A DNA stretch of 64,000 nt from positions 170,456,001 to 170,520,000 of the forward strand of contig OX465598.1 of the NCBI GenBank assembly GCA_950022295.1, written 5' to 3'. The notes below the pieces were generated by a model that was given only the letters and a program-made list of their open reading frames with translations, did no database searches and was not told the DNA's origin. Each line of letters starts with the position of its first letter. Position 1 is the first letter of the stretch. A program made the position numbers and the translations under genes. The DNA comes from Bromus sterilis (lineage: Eukaryota > Streptophyta > Magnoliopsida > Poales > Poaceae). Of this stretch, positions 11,326 to 23,152 are shown one piece after another.

Positions 11326-12761
11326 GATAGTGGCCTAGCATATTTTGAGAAAACATCCAAAAAATCCATCCGGCCCAGGGGCACGATCAGCCGGCATGTG
11401 TTGGACCACGTTATCTATCTCTTCCCTGATAAAAGGCGTCACCAACACGTCCAAAACTTCAATTCGCCTTACGATCCGCTAAAGATCAAGCACCATCTCA
11501 CTAGGAGAGGACCTCCCAAGTATGTCCGGGTATGTATGAAACAGTACCGCTTCCTTGCCCACATGATCAACAATGACCGTGTCATCAGGAGGTTTGAGAG
11601 AGGCAATTGAATTTCTGCGATAGCGTTCCGTAGCCACTCTGTGAAAAAACTTGGTGTTCCCATCACCAAACTTGAAGTATTGAATCGTACACCGTTTCTT
11701 CCAGCATAGTTTCTTCGGATGCAGCAACGTAAGCAAGTGTTTTTTCAGGATCATCCTGAAGTTGGATTCAGGCAGGGTGAGTGTTGGTTTGTCCTCGATG
11801 GCATCCAATTCTCCCAAAGATTTGTTGGAGTTGTCTATGAAAATTGATAGACGTGAAATGTTTCTAGTCCAATATTTGAGATCATAACGCAAGGTTTTAA
11901 GTTTCTTGGAAAGGATCGCCGTTGCATTAGCAGCATGGCATCTCTTACCCCATGATTGTTGAACTGTCTTGTGAAAACCCGGGTGATTAGTCCAGTACTC
12001 CTCAAAAAGAAAAATCTTGGTTTTGGGGATGGCCATTTGTATGGAAACATAGCAGGGTACATGGTCAGATACGGGTTTACCCAAAGGCAAAATTGTCATA
12101 TTGGGGTAGCTCACCGCCCAATTCAGAGAGCGAAAATGGCAATTGAGTTGTTCTAAAAGTTGGTTTAGTTGCATATTACTCCAAGTGAAATATCGCCCCT
12201 TAATTGGGATTTCAACTAGGGATTGTTTGCATATGATTTCATTAAACAGAAGCATATCCTGCACATTACCACCACCCCTGTTCTTGTTATCAGGCGCACG
12301 TATAAAGTTAAAATCAGCAATGAGAAGCCAATCAGCAGCGTCAGGAATAACTAGGCCACGTAACCAATCTGTAAATATCCCACGGTTCGGCCCTGAGCAC
12401 GGACCATATATGTTAAATAGAGACCAAACTACCCCAGACTGAAGACAGGTAAAACAAATTCCTAGGGCAAAGATTTCATAGAACAAAAGTTCACCAGAGA
12501 AAGTAGAGCCCATCCGCAAAGTGCAAAGCCCCCTGAATTACCAATAGACGACACAAATTCAAATTTATCGAACTTCTTAAGACACAGCAGTTTGATAAAA
12601 TTAAAATCAAAAGAGGTACGCTTGGTTTCTTGAAAACAAACTATAGAGCAACCACACAACTCGATTGCATTACGGACTGCTATTTGCTTCTCTTCAGAGT
12701 TGATGCCACGCACATTCCAACACAACACGTTCCAGCACTTATTTTTTTGCATACCGATCAC
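11326..12761 (-). pseudogene. LINE2 ORF2, AP-like endonuclease and linker
   Basis: ORF2 opens near 12761. CWNVRGINSEEKQ and CFQETKR carry the Asn and Glu expected of an apurinic-type endonuclease that nicks the target. After a frameshift near 12500 the domain continues with FNIYGPCS, WLLIADFNFIR and KPVSDHVP, where the second motif has A-D-F in place of the usual G-D-F. A long linker follows to about 11480 with FKFGDGNTKFFHR, typical of LINE ORF2 just before the polymerase. Stops occur near 11477 and 11330. Confidence 0.85.
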
Positions 12762-12976
12762 TGACGAGACGAACCCAACTGCTCCGTTAGTGCAAAGAAC
12801 TTGTCAGAGCTAAGATCTTCAGGTGGGATGCCACATAAATTAGTCCCCACCTCCTGCATGAAGGGAATGGAAGTTGGTGGAGGAGGTTGGGTAGAGGTAG
12901 ATCCGTCAAAGATCAAGGATGTCGTGCCCGAGTGTGGTGCTCTGGCCGAGGTTGCATAGATGACATCAGGAACCGT
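12762..12976 (-). pseudogene. LINE2 ORF1 C-terminus/ORF1-ORF2 spacer
   Basis: Minus-strand sequence between the endonuclease start and the family B solo LTR. The frame is broken and I cannot assign a domain. Its last five bases (accgt, 12972-12976) are the target duplication of the B solo LTR. Confidence 0.55.
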
Positions 12977-15689
12977 TGTCGGGACCCAGGGTTAGCGTAT
13001 GCAAGACTCACTACAACACAATCATATGGAGAGACGAGAACCGTACCCACTTTTCTAAGTAGACAAGGCCAAGCACAGAACGTGCTCGGAAAGCATCGAA
13101 TGTGAGGGGCATCCCATCAAGGCCGGATGATCAACTGAGATGGGTCCTCATCGTACGCACACAAGTCTAAATGATATGGGTGGTGAACTCCCATACTCAT
13201 AGACAAGTCGCCTCAACCATACTATCGACTATATCATAAACCTTACATAGACTTACTCCAGCCCGATCACTTAGTCGGGGTCTAGGGCGGGCTCGATTAT
13301 ACATCAAAGTGTGCACGTGACGGAGTCAAGAGCAATCGCATCGCGATGCCCCAAGCTGCGCACATCTAAGGGCCACTTGGTGTATAAAAGACCGCCAGCC
13401 AGATAACAACTAAGGTCTCGAAAATCCATGCTAAAACATGCATGTTATAATCATACATGCAGCACACATGTCTAGTATGAACAGCAGGTATCATTACAAT
13501 TCTCTACAAAGTATACAACTTTATTGATAACTCTTATAGAGTGCACACAGAGATCACGAGACCGTGATCCAACATTACAACAAACATGCGGAAGAAAAAT
13601 AGGTCTGAGTACAGACAAGTTTAACAAATGGATTAGAGAAGCCTTAACTATAAACAAGCCCTTCCACCAGGGACCAGTCGTCTGACTGGGACTACACTAG
13701 CTTGGTCTTCAGTCGTCGAGCTCGAGGAAGAATCCACCTTCGGGGTCAGTGGGTTTATCTAAAACATAGAATAAGCAAACGTGAGTACAAAGTCGTACAC
13801 AACAAGACTTACGTAGGAGCTATACTACTCAGGCACATGTATCAAGGTAAAGGGAGGTGGGGTTCAAATGCAGAAGTGCCACCTTTGACTTGGCTAGTCC
13901 TGAACTACGATTACCAGACTTGAGGTAAGAAGCATACACGAGTCCACTACATGTCTCCAACCAATTACACCACTATGTTGCCTTCCTCGACTTCCCACGA
14001 GAAAGCACGCCATAGCACTCACGCTTATCTTGGCAAGTTTTATAAGTATCCATTGAAGTTGTCTAATAATCAAGCACAGCTTTCCAAGCAGTCCCTTACC
14101 GCGGACGCGGCTATTCGAATAGTGAACCGGGCAGGGGTGTACCGCTATACACACATGTCATCACTTACCGCCTTTTGCGTGTCACCATTCAAGAGGTGAC
14201 AGCGAGGATGCAACCACAATTGTTACCTCATAGCCGATCTAGTCCAAGAAAGCCGCCTACCTGGGTTGGCTACCACTATCGTGAACCGGGCCGGTTTACC
14301 GAAGTGGACCCAGATGATGTGTGCGTGGTGCATAAGCCGGTCTTGGCTGAGCCGTTCTCTCATTTAGCAGCCAGGCCACAAACCTACCAGAACTCCGAAC
14401 TACTGCGACATCTGGACGTCGAAAGGGATGAGTTAGTAGGTTGATAGGGGTCAGTGAGCCCAATGTGTGGTTGTACTCTTCATCTTGGATCACCACACAA
14501 GAACTTGGACTTAGGTCGGTGTTCAACGAGACAACACACCGTGTACTCCTACACAGCCTCTCATCGTTCACCTTGTATTAGGGTAGATTCACTAACACAT
14601 TTCTACCATCATCAACCTGATTGCTACCATCCTGACTCACATAACAGTATCAACATTGTATCACCCCAAGCATGCAATAAGCAGTAACAATTGCAGGGGC
14701 CACATGATATCAATCAACTCCTACATTTGCTAGGATTTTGGTTTGCTTACTACTGTGACAAAAGACAGGTCATGCAAAGGAATGGGTTCATCTATGCGGT
14801 AGAAACGTAGCATGGTAATCATCGTAAACAATGCATAATCGAGACTGAGAGGGAAGTGGGATTTTATCGACGTGATCAATGGGGGTTTTCTTTCCTTGCT
14901 GACGAGGTTCAGGTTCTTCAACGAAGGGGGCAGCCTCCTGTTCCGGTTCCACTTCTATCGACAAACAACAATCAAGGGGGGGGGGCAAAATAAGTACAAT
15001 GCACAAACACATGGTTGAAGGTTGAAACTTGGTATACATGCTTCTGATGTGTGAGGCAATTCCATTTAAATGGAGTGTATTGCATTTGAGTTGCAAATTC
15101 AAACTCCATTTGATTTATCGATGAATTTCAAATGCATTTGAAACCATGAATGTTCATTTGAAATGGTTGATCATGAAGTGATGTTGTAAAGGTGAGGTAA
15201 AGTCTCTGATGTGTGGATGAAACCATTTAAAAGAAGTGTGTTGCAAAGTCATTTACAAAACCACTCCAAATTTGAATTCAAAAGAAGGCCATATGCATGT
15301 TTGCTACTGTTCACCCATTTTAAAATGGTCAAACATAGAAACAAGTTGCATATTCACAATCCTTGCATTTTTCTAATAATTTTAGACATATTATTTGTCC
15401 AATTTGGAGTTAAAATGAATTAATTATGAATTTCCAAAGTTTAATTCACTTTCTGGATTTTTCTGCTTTTCTTTTTAAATGGAAATTCGATTTAATGCGT
15501 AAGCATGAGGTCATGCTGTCGTCAGAGGGGGCTCTGACCAGAGGGGCCCACTAGTCAGTGGCTCTGGGTTAATTAATCCAGTGGATTAATTTAACAGATG
15601 GGTTAGTGGCCTCTGGCCCACGTGTTAGTGTCACCAGGGGGTGATTAAGCGTGGGTTAAGGCCTAATGGCCTAGCTCGTCGCTGGCGAG

Positions 15690-18600
15690 TGTAACAGCCC
15701 AGATTTCACAAAAATTAAAAATTTTGTTTTCGGTGTGAATTGTTTGATTGTCTGATTTGTTTGCGGTGTTTGCATCCCTGATTTATCAATCGACGATTAT
15801 TTTTCCCCCTCTTATCTCGTATCGGACGGAGACCGACCCTTGCCACCTTGACACTCGACCTTTGTGACACCGGGTTTCACCCGATCACCGTCGCAAAAAC
15901 CGCACGAGACCAGCCGCAACCAACGGAACGAAAAACCTTGTTTAATAACTAAACGGGTTATTTTTATAGCACGCCGGAAAGGGTTCTCAGAACAGTTTCA
16001 GCGCGAGGTCAACGCCGCCGGCTCGACGAGCTGATCGCGCAGTTCAAAGTTTTACCCGAATCGGAGGTCCTCCGGACCCACGGCGGTCAGAAACGTAATC
16101 ACCACGCGCGCGAGAGAAAAACATGGGATGTTTTTGCAAACTGCCAGCCACCTGGGCTATATAAAGACCACCACACTCCCACCTCTTTTTAGGGTTTCCC
16201 TAAGCCAAAATTTCAGCCACCCCTCCACATTGCCCCAAAAAACTGCCCCAGTTTTGCCCCAAATCCGGAAACCCTAGCCCCTGGCACCTCCGGAGCCGTC
16301 AGATTTGTGATCCGACGCTCCAGACCGTGCCACGTCAGCACCTGGCCTCCTCTCTCTCTCCTCCAGCCCCATCCACGAGCTCCTCTCCACGCCCGCTCCG
16401 CCTCCACCCGTGGAGCTTCGTCGCCGCGGCCGGCGAGCCGCCACCACACCGGCCACCTCTCCTTCACCCCGCGGGCGCCCCTCTCTCTTCTCTTCCTCTC
16501 CCCGCCTCCTCTCACTGCCCCCTCCTCTGTCCTCGCAGATCCAGGCCGGCGCCGCCCCACACCATGGTAGCCGCCATGGCCGGAGCTGAGCCGGAGCTCG
16601 CCGCCAGCCCTCGGGACCCCGACGTCGCCTGGATCCACCTCCCCGCACGCGGATCAGCCGTCGCCTTGCCTCTCTGGGACGCCCGGCGCAGGGCGGCCCC
16701 TCGCCGGCGTGCCCACCGGCGGCCGCCGCCTCCTCTGCCCGATCCGGCACGAGCCTCCTGCTCGGGGAGCTCGAGCTCACCACCGCCTCCAGCCAGGCGC
16801 CCTGGGCCGGTGAAGCCCAGGCGGCCCACCAGCGCCAGAGGCCCAGCCGCCCCAAACCACCCTCCAGCACCCAGGCCGAATGGGCCTCTAGAGCCCACTA
16901 TGGTGAGCAGCCTTTTTTTATTTTTCTTCTTTTTATTTTCTGCAGCGGTAGTTGGGCCGGCCCAGTAGATTTCGGCCCAGTAGACTTTTTTTTTCTCTGG
17001 TTTATAAATAAAATTGCAGATTATTGTTATATTTTGCGGTGCCCGTATCTTTTTAAAGGTAGCTCGAATCGCGACGCGTAAAACATGTAAATTGCTTAGA
17101 TTTTTGGGTAGATTATTAAAATGTTGCTTGTTGCCATGTTTGACTTTGTTTACATGTTGTTTACCTCCTAATTACAACTGCTTGCCACTGTAAACTGTAA
17201 CTGCCATAACTTTTTAACCGTTGCTCCGATAAAAATGTTTCTTATATGTAACTTGACTAGAATTGCGTGTAGGTTGTGTTTATGCTGCTCTTGCTTGCTA
17301 ATAAAAATAATAAAATATTGTTTAGGGAAAAACAGTACCAAATTCCATTTTTATAGTGGGGTCCGCAATAGTTTGCCATGTTTAGGTTGTGCCTCACTTA
17401 AATTGACTAGCATAGATAGTTTCCTTTATGCTTCACGTCTTGTCATGTTTGTGTGTCATGCCATGCTTGAGTGAGATGCCATGTTAACAACCTTTGTTGA
17501 TCAACTGTAGCTAAAGAACTTGAACCTTTCTAAATGTGCAGTATCGTCGTGTGCGACGAGTACTCCACTTAACCTATTAGTAACCGCTCTCGACGGTAGG
17601 TGCGATGTCTCGTGTTGACTTCTTGTTGATGCTTGCTCGTTTTTTCTCCGCAGTAATAGATGCTTGCTCGTTGATTGCTTTCCAGTGCTTCCTTCATGTG
17701 TGCTTCCGCGGGTACCTCTCGGAGACGTTGCGAGCTTGCGATCAACTACACCTTCAGAACCCGACTTATCAACAGGCAAGGACTATGCATTACTTATGAT
17801 CCATTCTATTTCAACCAGCAGTTTGCATGCTAGTCTAGGATAGGTTCGATGTTTGATCCTAGAACATGTTTACAGCTTCTTTCAAACCGGTACGGCCATG
17901 TCCCCTCCCAGCAAACCTTGTACTGCTATGTTACTATTTCTCGTTGCTCAGCCCCTGCTTAGTATGCATGCTTAGGATGCTACGATGTTACCCTGCTACT
18001 CCTTGGTTTGGGATATCACCTTATCATTATTATATTGTTGTTGATGATATGATTATTATAAATGTTGACTATATTTGACGAAGGATGGAAGGTCTAGGCT
18101 ATCCCGCCCCAACGCTTTGTTCCATTCGAGTCACCTAGGACCCGAGTTCCGGGTATTGGTTTTAAGACTGAGCGTGCCTAACCGCGTGTGGGATTTTATG
18201 GGGTCCCCTTTTCTTACCGACCAAGCTGATTTACCATTTGAAACCGTGTGTGTGCTGGTCGGCCGCCAGTAGTTTTCCAACCAACCCGGACCAGTGAGGA
18301 CATAGTTCCCTTGCTGGCCCACTTTGTCTGGCTGAGGACCCGGTTTCCCATGTCTGATTAACCGGCTATCCAAACCTGCGACAGGCGGTAGTGACCGATT
18401 CGAGAGCGCGGCCGGTTTTTGAGTTGGGTGTCGACTCACCGGGGGCCACCCGGATTTGTTCGTTGTTAGCTAGAGGGACCTGTCGTTTCGGATCTCTTGG
18501 AACTAAATCATAAAATGGTTGCCTGTGATTGGTAGGAACTGAGAGAGATGGGCGTGCGTGCGGAGCCTTGTAATGGGCAGTTGGTACACCCCTGCAGGGT

Positions 18601-19400
18601 TAAATATTTTCGAGAAGCCGTGTCCACGGTTATGGACGACTTGATACCTACTCCTTGTTCATAGACAACAACAGCTGGGATAATCTTAATAAACTTGATC
18701 AACGTGTGTGTTCCTTGACTGCTTCTTCATCGTCGGGATGCGAAGAGGAGGACAAGGATAGGATAGGTGTTATGTTTGCGTAAGTAGTTGATAGCAAGAC
18801 TTGTTGGAGGCGATTCCTCATCGAATGATTGGTTTCTTATCTTCCTCTCTAGATCGTTAGCCACTTCATAAATGCTAGTGCGGCAGCAACCTCACCACTT
18901 ACCCCATCCTTACCGTAAACTACTAGTTGTCCTAGAATGACGAGTGATGATGTCCTTGCTGGGTCAGTTGACCACTACAGTTGGATGCTGAGTACCTCTG
19001 TACTCATGATACTACCCCCAAACTCTTTTCAGGGTTCTGATCGACAACAGGTATGGTGATCGACGTTTCACGTGGAGACTCGACAACGACTAGTTAGGCG
19101 GATCCCGGCGGAGGGCTTGGACCCGTGTGGTTATGGGGATCGATGTTTTTTTCTTTTCCAGTAGGCATTTGATTGTAGTCTGTACTCAGACATATATCTT
19201 CCGTTGTTGTATTGTATTAAGACAGTTGTATGCCGATTGTATGAGATGTTGTATCTTGTATTTGTAATGTTGTGATATCATGTTGGAAATCCGGGGCATA
19301 TGACTTCGTCATATGTCGCGGTGGGACCGATATGTGCTTCGTCCCCGGATCTGGGTGGAAATACCTAGATCTGGAACTGTACCGCATATCGGGCCTTACA
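15690..19400 (+). repeat. Family C solo LTR (copy C2)
   Basis: This 3711-base LTR starts TGTAACAGCCC and ends GGGCCTTACA (inverted ends TGTAA/TTACA). It is flanked by gcgag (15685-15689) and gcaag (19401-19405), a target duplication with one later change. It sits inside the family B solo LTR. It has a TATA box (16158-16166), a GC-rich block (16270-16900) and GGTGAGC at 16902-16908. Relative to C3 it lacks a short segment near 18220. Translated frames across the GC-rich block are not supported as genes. Confidence 0.9.
16158..16166 (+). promoter_or_regulatory. TATA box in LTR C2
   Basis: TATATAAAG, at the same place as in C1 and C3, about 470 bases from the LTR start. Confidence 0.6.
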
Positions 19401-20740
19401 GCAAGCTCGGCAGACGGTCGCGCGTCGCCGGAGTCACCTTTCCGGGCACCAAACACTGCGCCAAGGGCACCAGAAGATGGACCGTGACGAGCCGCATCGT
19501 ATGCGCTACTCGCGTGTCGCCGGGGAGGCTCCAGAGGACGTCGACTTCAAAGGTGGCGGCGGCCGGAGCTACGGTGTTGGGTGGCACTTGCAAAACCGGC
19601 ACGGGGTGGTGCGTGCGTGGGTGCGTTGGGTTTGTAAGGACTCCAGGAACGTCACAGACAAGATGGGGAATACGGAGGCACACGAGAACACGCCTTTGGT
19701 CATCCATGGCGGCGACGGAGCTCGGCTCCCATGGCGGAATGGCACAGAGGGCGATAGGGGCTTGGCTGGGTTAGGGAAAATGCTCACCGTGGCGCTAGGA
19801 ACACGATGGGGCAGTCGATGGAGACGGGGATGGCTCGACGGCGAAGTAATCGACGACGGAAATTTGCGGTGGCCGGAGCACGGTGGTGAAGATCACGTCG
19901 CGTCGAGGGCTTCGTTTCTCGATTAGCTGCGTAGTTCGACGGAGAAGACGATGGCGGAGCGATTGGGCACGATCGTGCAGCCTCTCGTCGTCGTTGGCCG
20001 CGCGTGGGCGTCGTCGTACTCCGGCGAGCTTCGCTGTCGTCTTCGATTCCGACGGAGGAGGGAGGGGAACTTGCTCTGGAGAGGGGGAAAAGAACGGACG
20101 CGTCTTCCAGGCGTAACACGACGTGGAGATAGACTCGGGGGAGGTCTGGCGCGTCGGCGGCGTCACGGTGGCAGTCGCTGCCCCCGGCATGCTCGACAGC
20201 GAGCTGCTTGGGGTAGACGACAGGGGACTTGGCGGGCTGGGCCAGGCTAGTGGGCTACTGGGGGTTGAGTTGGGCCTGTTTCCTGGTAAGCTTCCTTTTC
20301 CTTTTTCTGTTTCTATTTTTTTCTGTATTTTGTTTTGCCTTGCTAAAAAAATAGCTAGGCATTTTATTAAATGCTGAAACTTTTTATATGGCCTCACAAT
20401 ATAATAGGCTAGCCACTTGTAAAGTTTGAACATTTTTAAAATTCAAATAATTTGAACTTTAATTCAAATAGGGGTTTCAATTTAAATCCAATGTCCTGTT
20501 TGAATATTTGAAAAATCCATGAGCATGGGATTGCTACCACACCACTTGATATTAATCACACTCATTTATGGGAGTTTTCAAAAATACAAAAGGAATTTTT
20601 GGAGCAACTTTTATTCTGGCCATTTGAAATAAATTCATCTGGGGGTTGTTCTCTCTCCCATTTCAATTTCTTTTGAAAATTTTAACATGAATGCAATGTG
20701 AGACTTGATCCTAGCACATACCTAACTTGGGGTTGTGACA

Positions 20741-21254
20741 ACCGTTCTAGGTCTGACACGTGTGACACGTGGTCAAGCATCAGAGATGGATGGAACTTTG
20801 AACCCATCATAACGGGTTGAACGAGTACTATGCCGCAAGTGCACCGTGTCAATTGCTGCGGTTTCATTCACAATCTGTTAAGCCAATAGGTTGGTTTCCA
20901 AAGATTAACACACGGCAGAATCCTGCATCTCATCTTCAGAGGCAGAGGCAGTGAGTAGAGGAAGTTTTATCTTCCTTGTAGTCTCTTGATCAAGTTCAGA
21001 CACCTGAGCAAAAGGGGTTCGGATATCGATCGGGATGAGAATGGAGTCTGACATGGGTTGAAAATTGAAGTGAATCTCATCAAGCGGAGAAGTCTGTGCT
21101 GAGAGAGTGATCCAGATAGCGCTGACAATAGCCTCAATAATCGATAACAGGTGATAAAAGAGTCCGACCCCAAGATACGACGCTGGAATCTGCCCAAAAG
21201 CAAGAGACGGATCCAAAATTCCAGTCTCATATTGGTGACAATTGTGAATCCTTG
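20741..21254 (-). pseudogene. LINE2 ORF1, middle segment
   Basis: Minus-strand frame at 21216-20905 encodes about 100 residues (MDPSLAFGQIPASYLGVGLF...), followed by charged sequence. It lies between the two LTR insertions. From its position it belongs to ORF1, the RNA-binding Gag-like protein of the LINE, but no zinc knuckle is visible in this piece. Confidence 0.6.
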
Positions 21255-22691
21255 TGGTAACAACCCAAATCTAGCAAAATCCAGAAAATTTGCATTTTTA
21301 TTTTTCCCATTGGGGATGATAATTGCACGTTTATTCTTTGCAATAATCCATGCGACGGAAAAATGCCCAAGCATTTTTCCTATTATGTAAAAGGATTATT
21401 TCCATTTCTTTTCTTTCTTCCTTTTTTGGCCTACACCATTTTCTCATTGCTTCATCTTTGACCCCCTAAGATACACCTTTGGGATTTTAACATGTTGTGC
21501 CATGATTAAAGCCCCTGCAAAATCCCAAGATTTTAGCCTTCTGGAAAATGGGGTTGTAGTTCAAATTACATTTGAAATAATTTATATGCCTTTTGAAATA
21601 CTTAAACATATTTGACCCAAATCATTTTCTAAAAATCTTATAGTTGCAAAGGATCCATAATCATATTTTTATATGACTTTTGGAATTCATTTGCTATTTC
21701 CTTTGCCATTTCTCTGCTGTCATTTTTTCTAATGAATAAATGCAGAGATTTTTAATAGACTCTTGGGCCGATTCCTTCTTCTTCTCCCAGCCCAGCCACT
21801 TTGGCCTCCCAACTCCAGCCCAACCGAGACACCCCTCCTCTCTCTTTTTTCTCTATCGTGGAGGTCCCCCTCCCTCGCTATAGGACAATGGCGAGGAGGA
21901 GGAGGAGAGAACCTCCTATGGCCACCACCTGCAGCCTCCTCTCCCCTATATCAAGCCCTTCCAAAATCCCCTGCGCCCCTCTAGTCTAGGGTTCCCTCTC
22001 CCCACCGCCAGCCACTCCTTCCCCATGTTTTCCCTCCTCCTTCTCTGTTCTCCACCATGAGCAGGAGCTCAAGCCCCGGAATTGATGGCTCCCCGCTTCC
22101 GATCATCTTCCCTGAAGACGTAGGCGTCTTCCCCGTAGAGCCCGGCGTCGTCTCCAACCACCCGTGCGTCTCCAGGTGCAAGGTGTCGATACCTTCTTCA
22201 CCGTCTTCGCCGAGGCCCGACCACGTCTTCCTCCTCCGCCTTGCCGCGTCCCCGTCGAGCCTGCAGCCACACCGAGCTGATCGTCGACCTCGAGCCCCCC
22301 TGTGAGCCGCCCATTTCTCCAATGTCCCGTGTAGCCCGCGCGTAGGCTATCGCCGTGGTTCCGTCACTGTGATCGTGGTGTGCTTCTCCGTATTGATGCC
22401 CAGTTCCGGCGCCCGCCCATCATTGGCATGCCGTGGCTCACTCCCGTCTGTCCGGGATGCGAGCAGCTCGCGTGCATGTCTTCCATATCGTGTCCAGTGC
22501 GTGTTATGGAGCCTCCCATGCAACCCAGTGCCCGCCCAAGCGCGTGCCCCATGTTTTCCCCTGTTCGTCTTCGTCAGTTTCGTCAGGAACTGGAAATTGC
22601 ATATTCTTTCAGAGTTTGGTTATCAGTTTCAGTTAGCGCATGTATGTGTTCATATTGCTGTAGTTTTTTCCTTGTTGCGTGATGTGTAGAC

Positions 22692-22760
22692 GGTGTAGTG
22701 GTAGTGTGCCCGTGGTTTTATCCGTGTAGGCGTGGGGTCAATTCCCTACGAGCACAAGGC
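22692..22760 (+). other. tRNA-like module 1 in LTR D
   Basis: A box-A-like segment (ggtgtagtggtag, 22692-22704) is followed by a box-B-like segment (gggtcaattcc, 22735-22745; 9 of 11 bases agree with GGTTCGANTCC). After it comes caccccctttttt, a T-run like a Pol III terminator. The arms do not fold into a complete cloverleaf, so it is a relic or mimic rather than a tRNA gene. Confidence 0.4.
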
Positions 22761-22892
22761 ACCCCCTTTTTTCTGTATCTTTTTGCATCGAGCGCCTGTT
22801 GCAGGTTCAGTTTCTCTGTTTTCTTCAGTTTCAGATGGCATGGAGCCTATTATTTGTTGCTACAATATCTTTTCCTGTCAAGTTGGCTTCAA

Positions 22893-22955
22893 TAGCCCAG
22901 TGGTGTGGGCGCCATGGTTACACCTACGAGGTCGCAGAAGCACCCCATTTTTATT
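22893..22955 (+). other. tRNA-like module 2 in LTR D
   Basis: Box-A-like tagcccagtgg at 22893-22903, then a gaggtcgcagaagc segment at about 22928-22941 that resembles a tRNA T-arm lead with bases missing, then caccccatttttattctg. The tail is nearly the same as that after module 1. Box B is weak here. Confidence 0.35.
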
Positions 22956-23024
22956 CTGTTTTGCGCGCAACTCTGTTCTTCAGTTTTCGTTTCGTCGGAT
23001 AACCGCCTAGTGTTGGGTTTTATT

Positions 23025-23074
23025 CCACAGCGCTAGTTCTCTGTTAACTCCACAACGCTATTTCTCTGTTAACT
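23025..23074 (+). repeat. 25-bp tandem duplication
   Basis: Two adjacent 25-base units, ccacagcgctag-ttctctgttaact and ccacaacgctat-ttctctgttaact, differing at two positions. They lie directly upstream of tRNA-like module 3. Confidence 0.75.
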
Positions 23075-23084
23075 CTAGCAGCAG

Positions 23085-23152
23085 TAGCTCAGTGGTCTGG
23101 TGCCTGGTTGGCAACCGAGAGATCTCGGGTTTGAGCTCCCCTTGGAGCAATA
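23085..23152 (+). other. tRNA-like module 3 in LTR D
   Basis: Box A tagctcagtgg (23085-23095) is a perfect fit to the Pol III consensus. An anticodon-like arm has loop ttggcaa near 23106-23112 (would read GGC). A box-B-like ggtttgagctc follows at 23128-23138, then a T-run (cctttttattg). The T-stem and acceptor pair poorly. This is the best of the three modules and is probably a tRNA-derived relic. Confidence 0.45.

Larger units (their letters stand above)
12977..20740 (-). repeat. Family B solo LTR, minus strand, interrupted by C2
   Basis: Read on the minus strand, it begins TGTCACAACCCC (20740 downward) and ends with a gggtcccgaca-like terminus at 12977. It corresponds to the 3.9-kb LTRs of complete element B (30766-34702 and 39757-43649). 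The five bases accgt flank it at 12972-12976 and 20741-20745. No internal domain is present, so it is a solo LTR. Removing C2 and its duplication leaves about 4.05 kb. The GC-rich block (about 19406-20270) is clearly diverged from that of complete B. The segment 14720-15660 is AT-rich with no gene. Confidence 0.9.

Noticed and set aside
16213..16968. Pro/Arg/Ala-rich frames up to 213 codons in C2
   Set aside because: Same GC-rich LTR block; the corresponding C1 and C3 frames are different proteins, so no gene is supported.
19313..20433. Frames of up to 212 codons between C2 and LINE2
   Set aside because: This is the minus-strand B solo LTR GC-rich block, shown by flanking LTR sequence and target duplications.
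23077..23152. Functional tRNA gene (Ala-like loop ttggcaa)
   Set aside because: Acceptor and T-stem pairing is poor; treated as a tRNA-like relic only.
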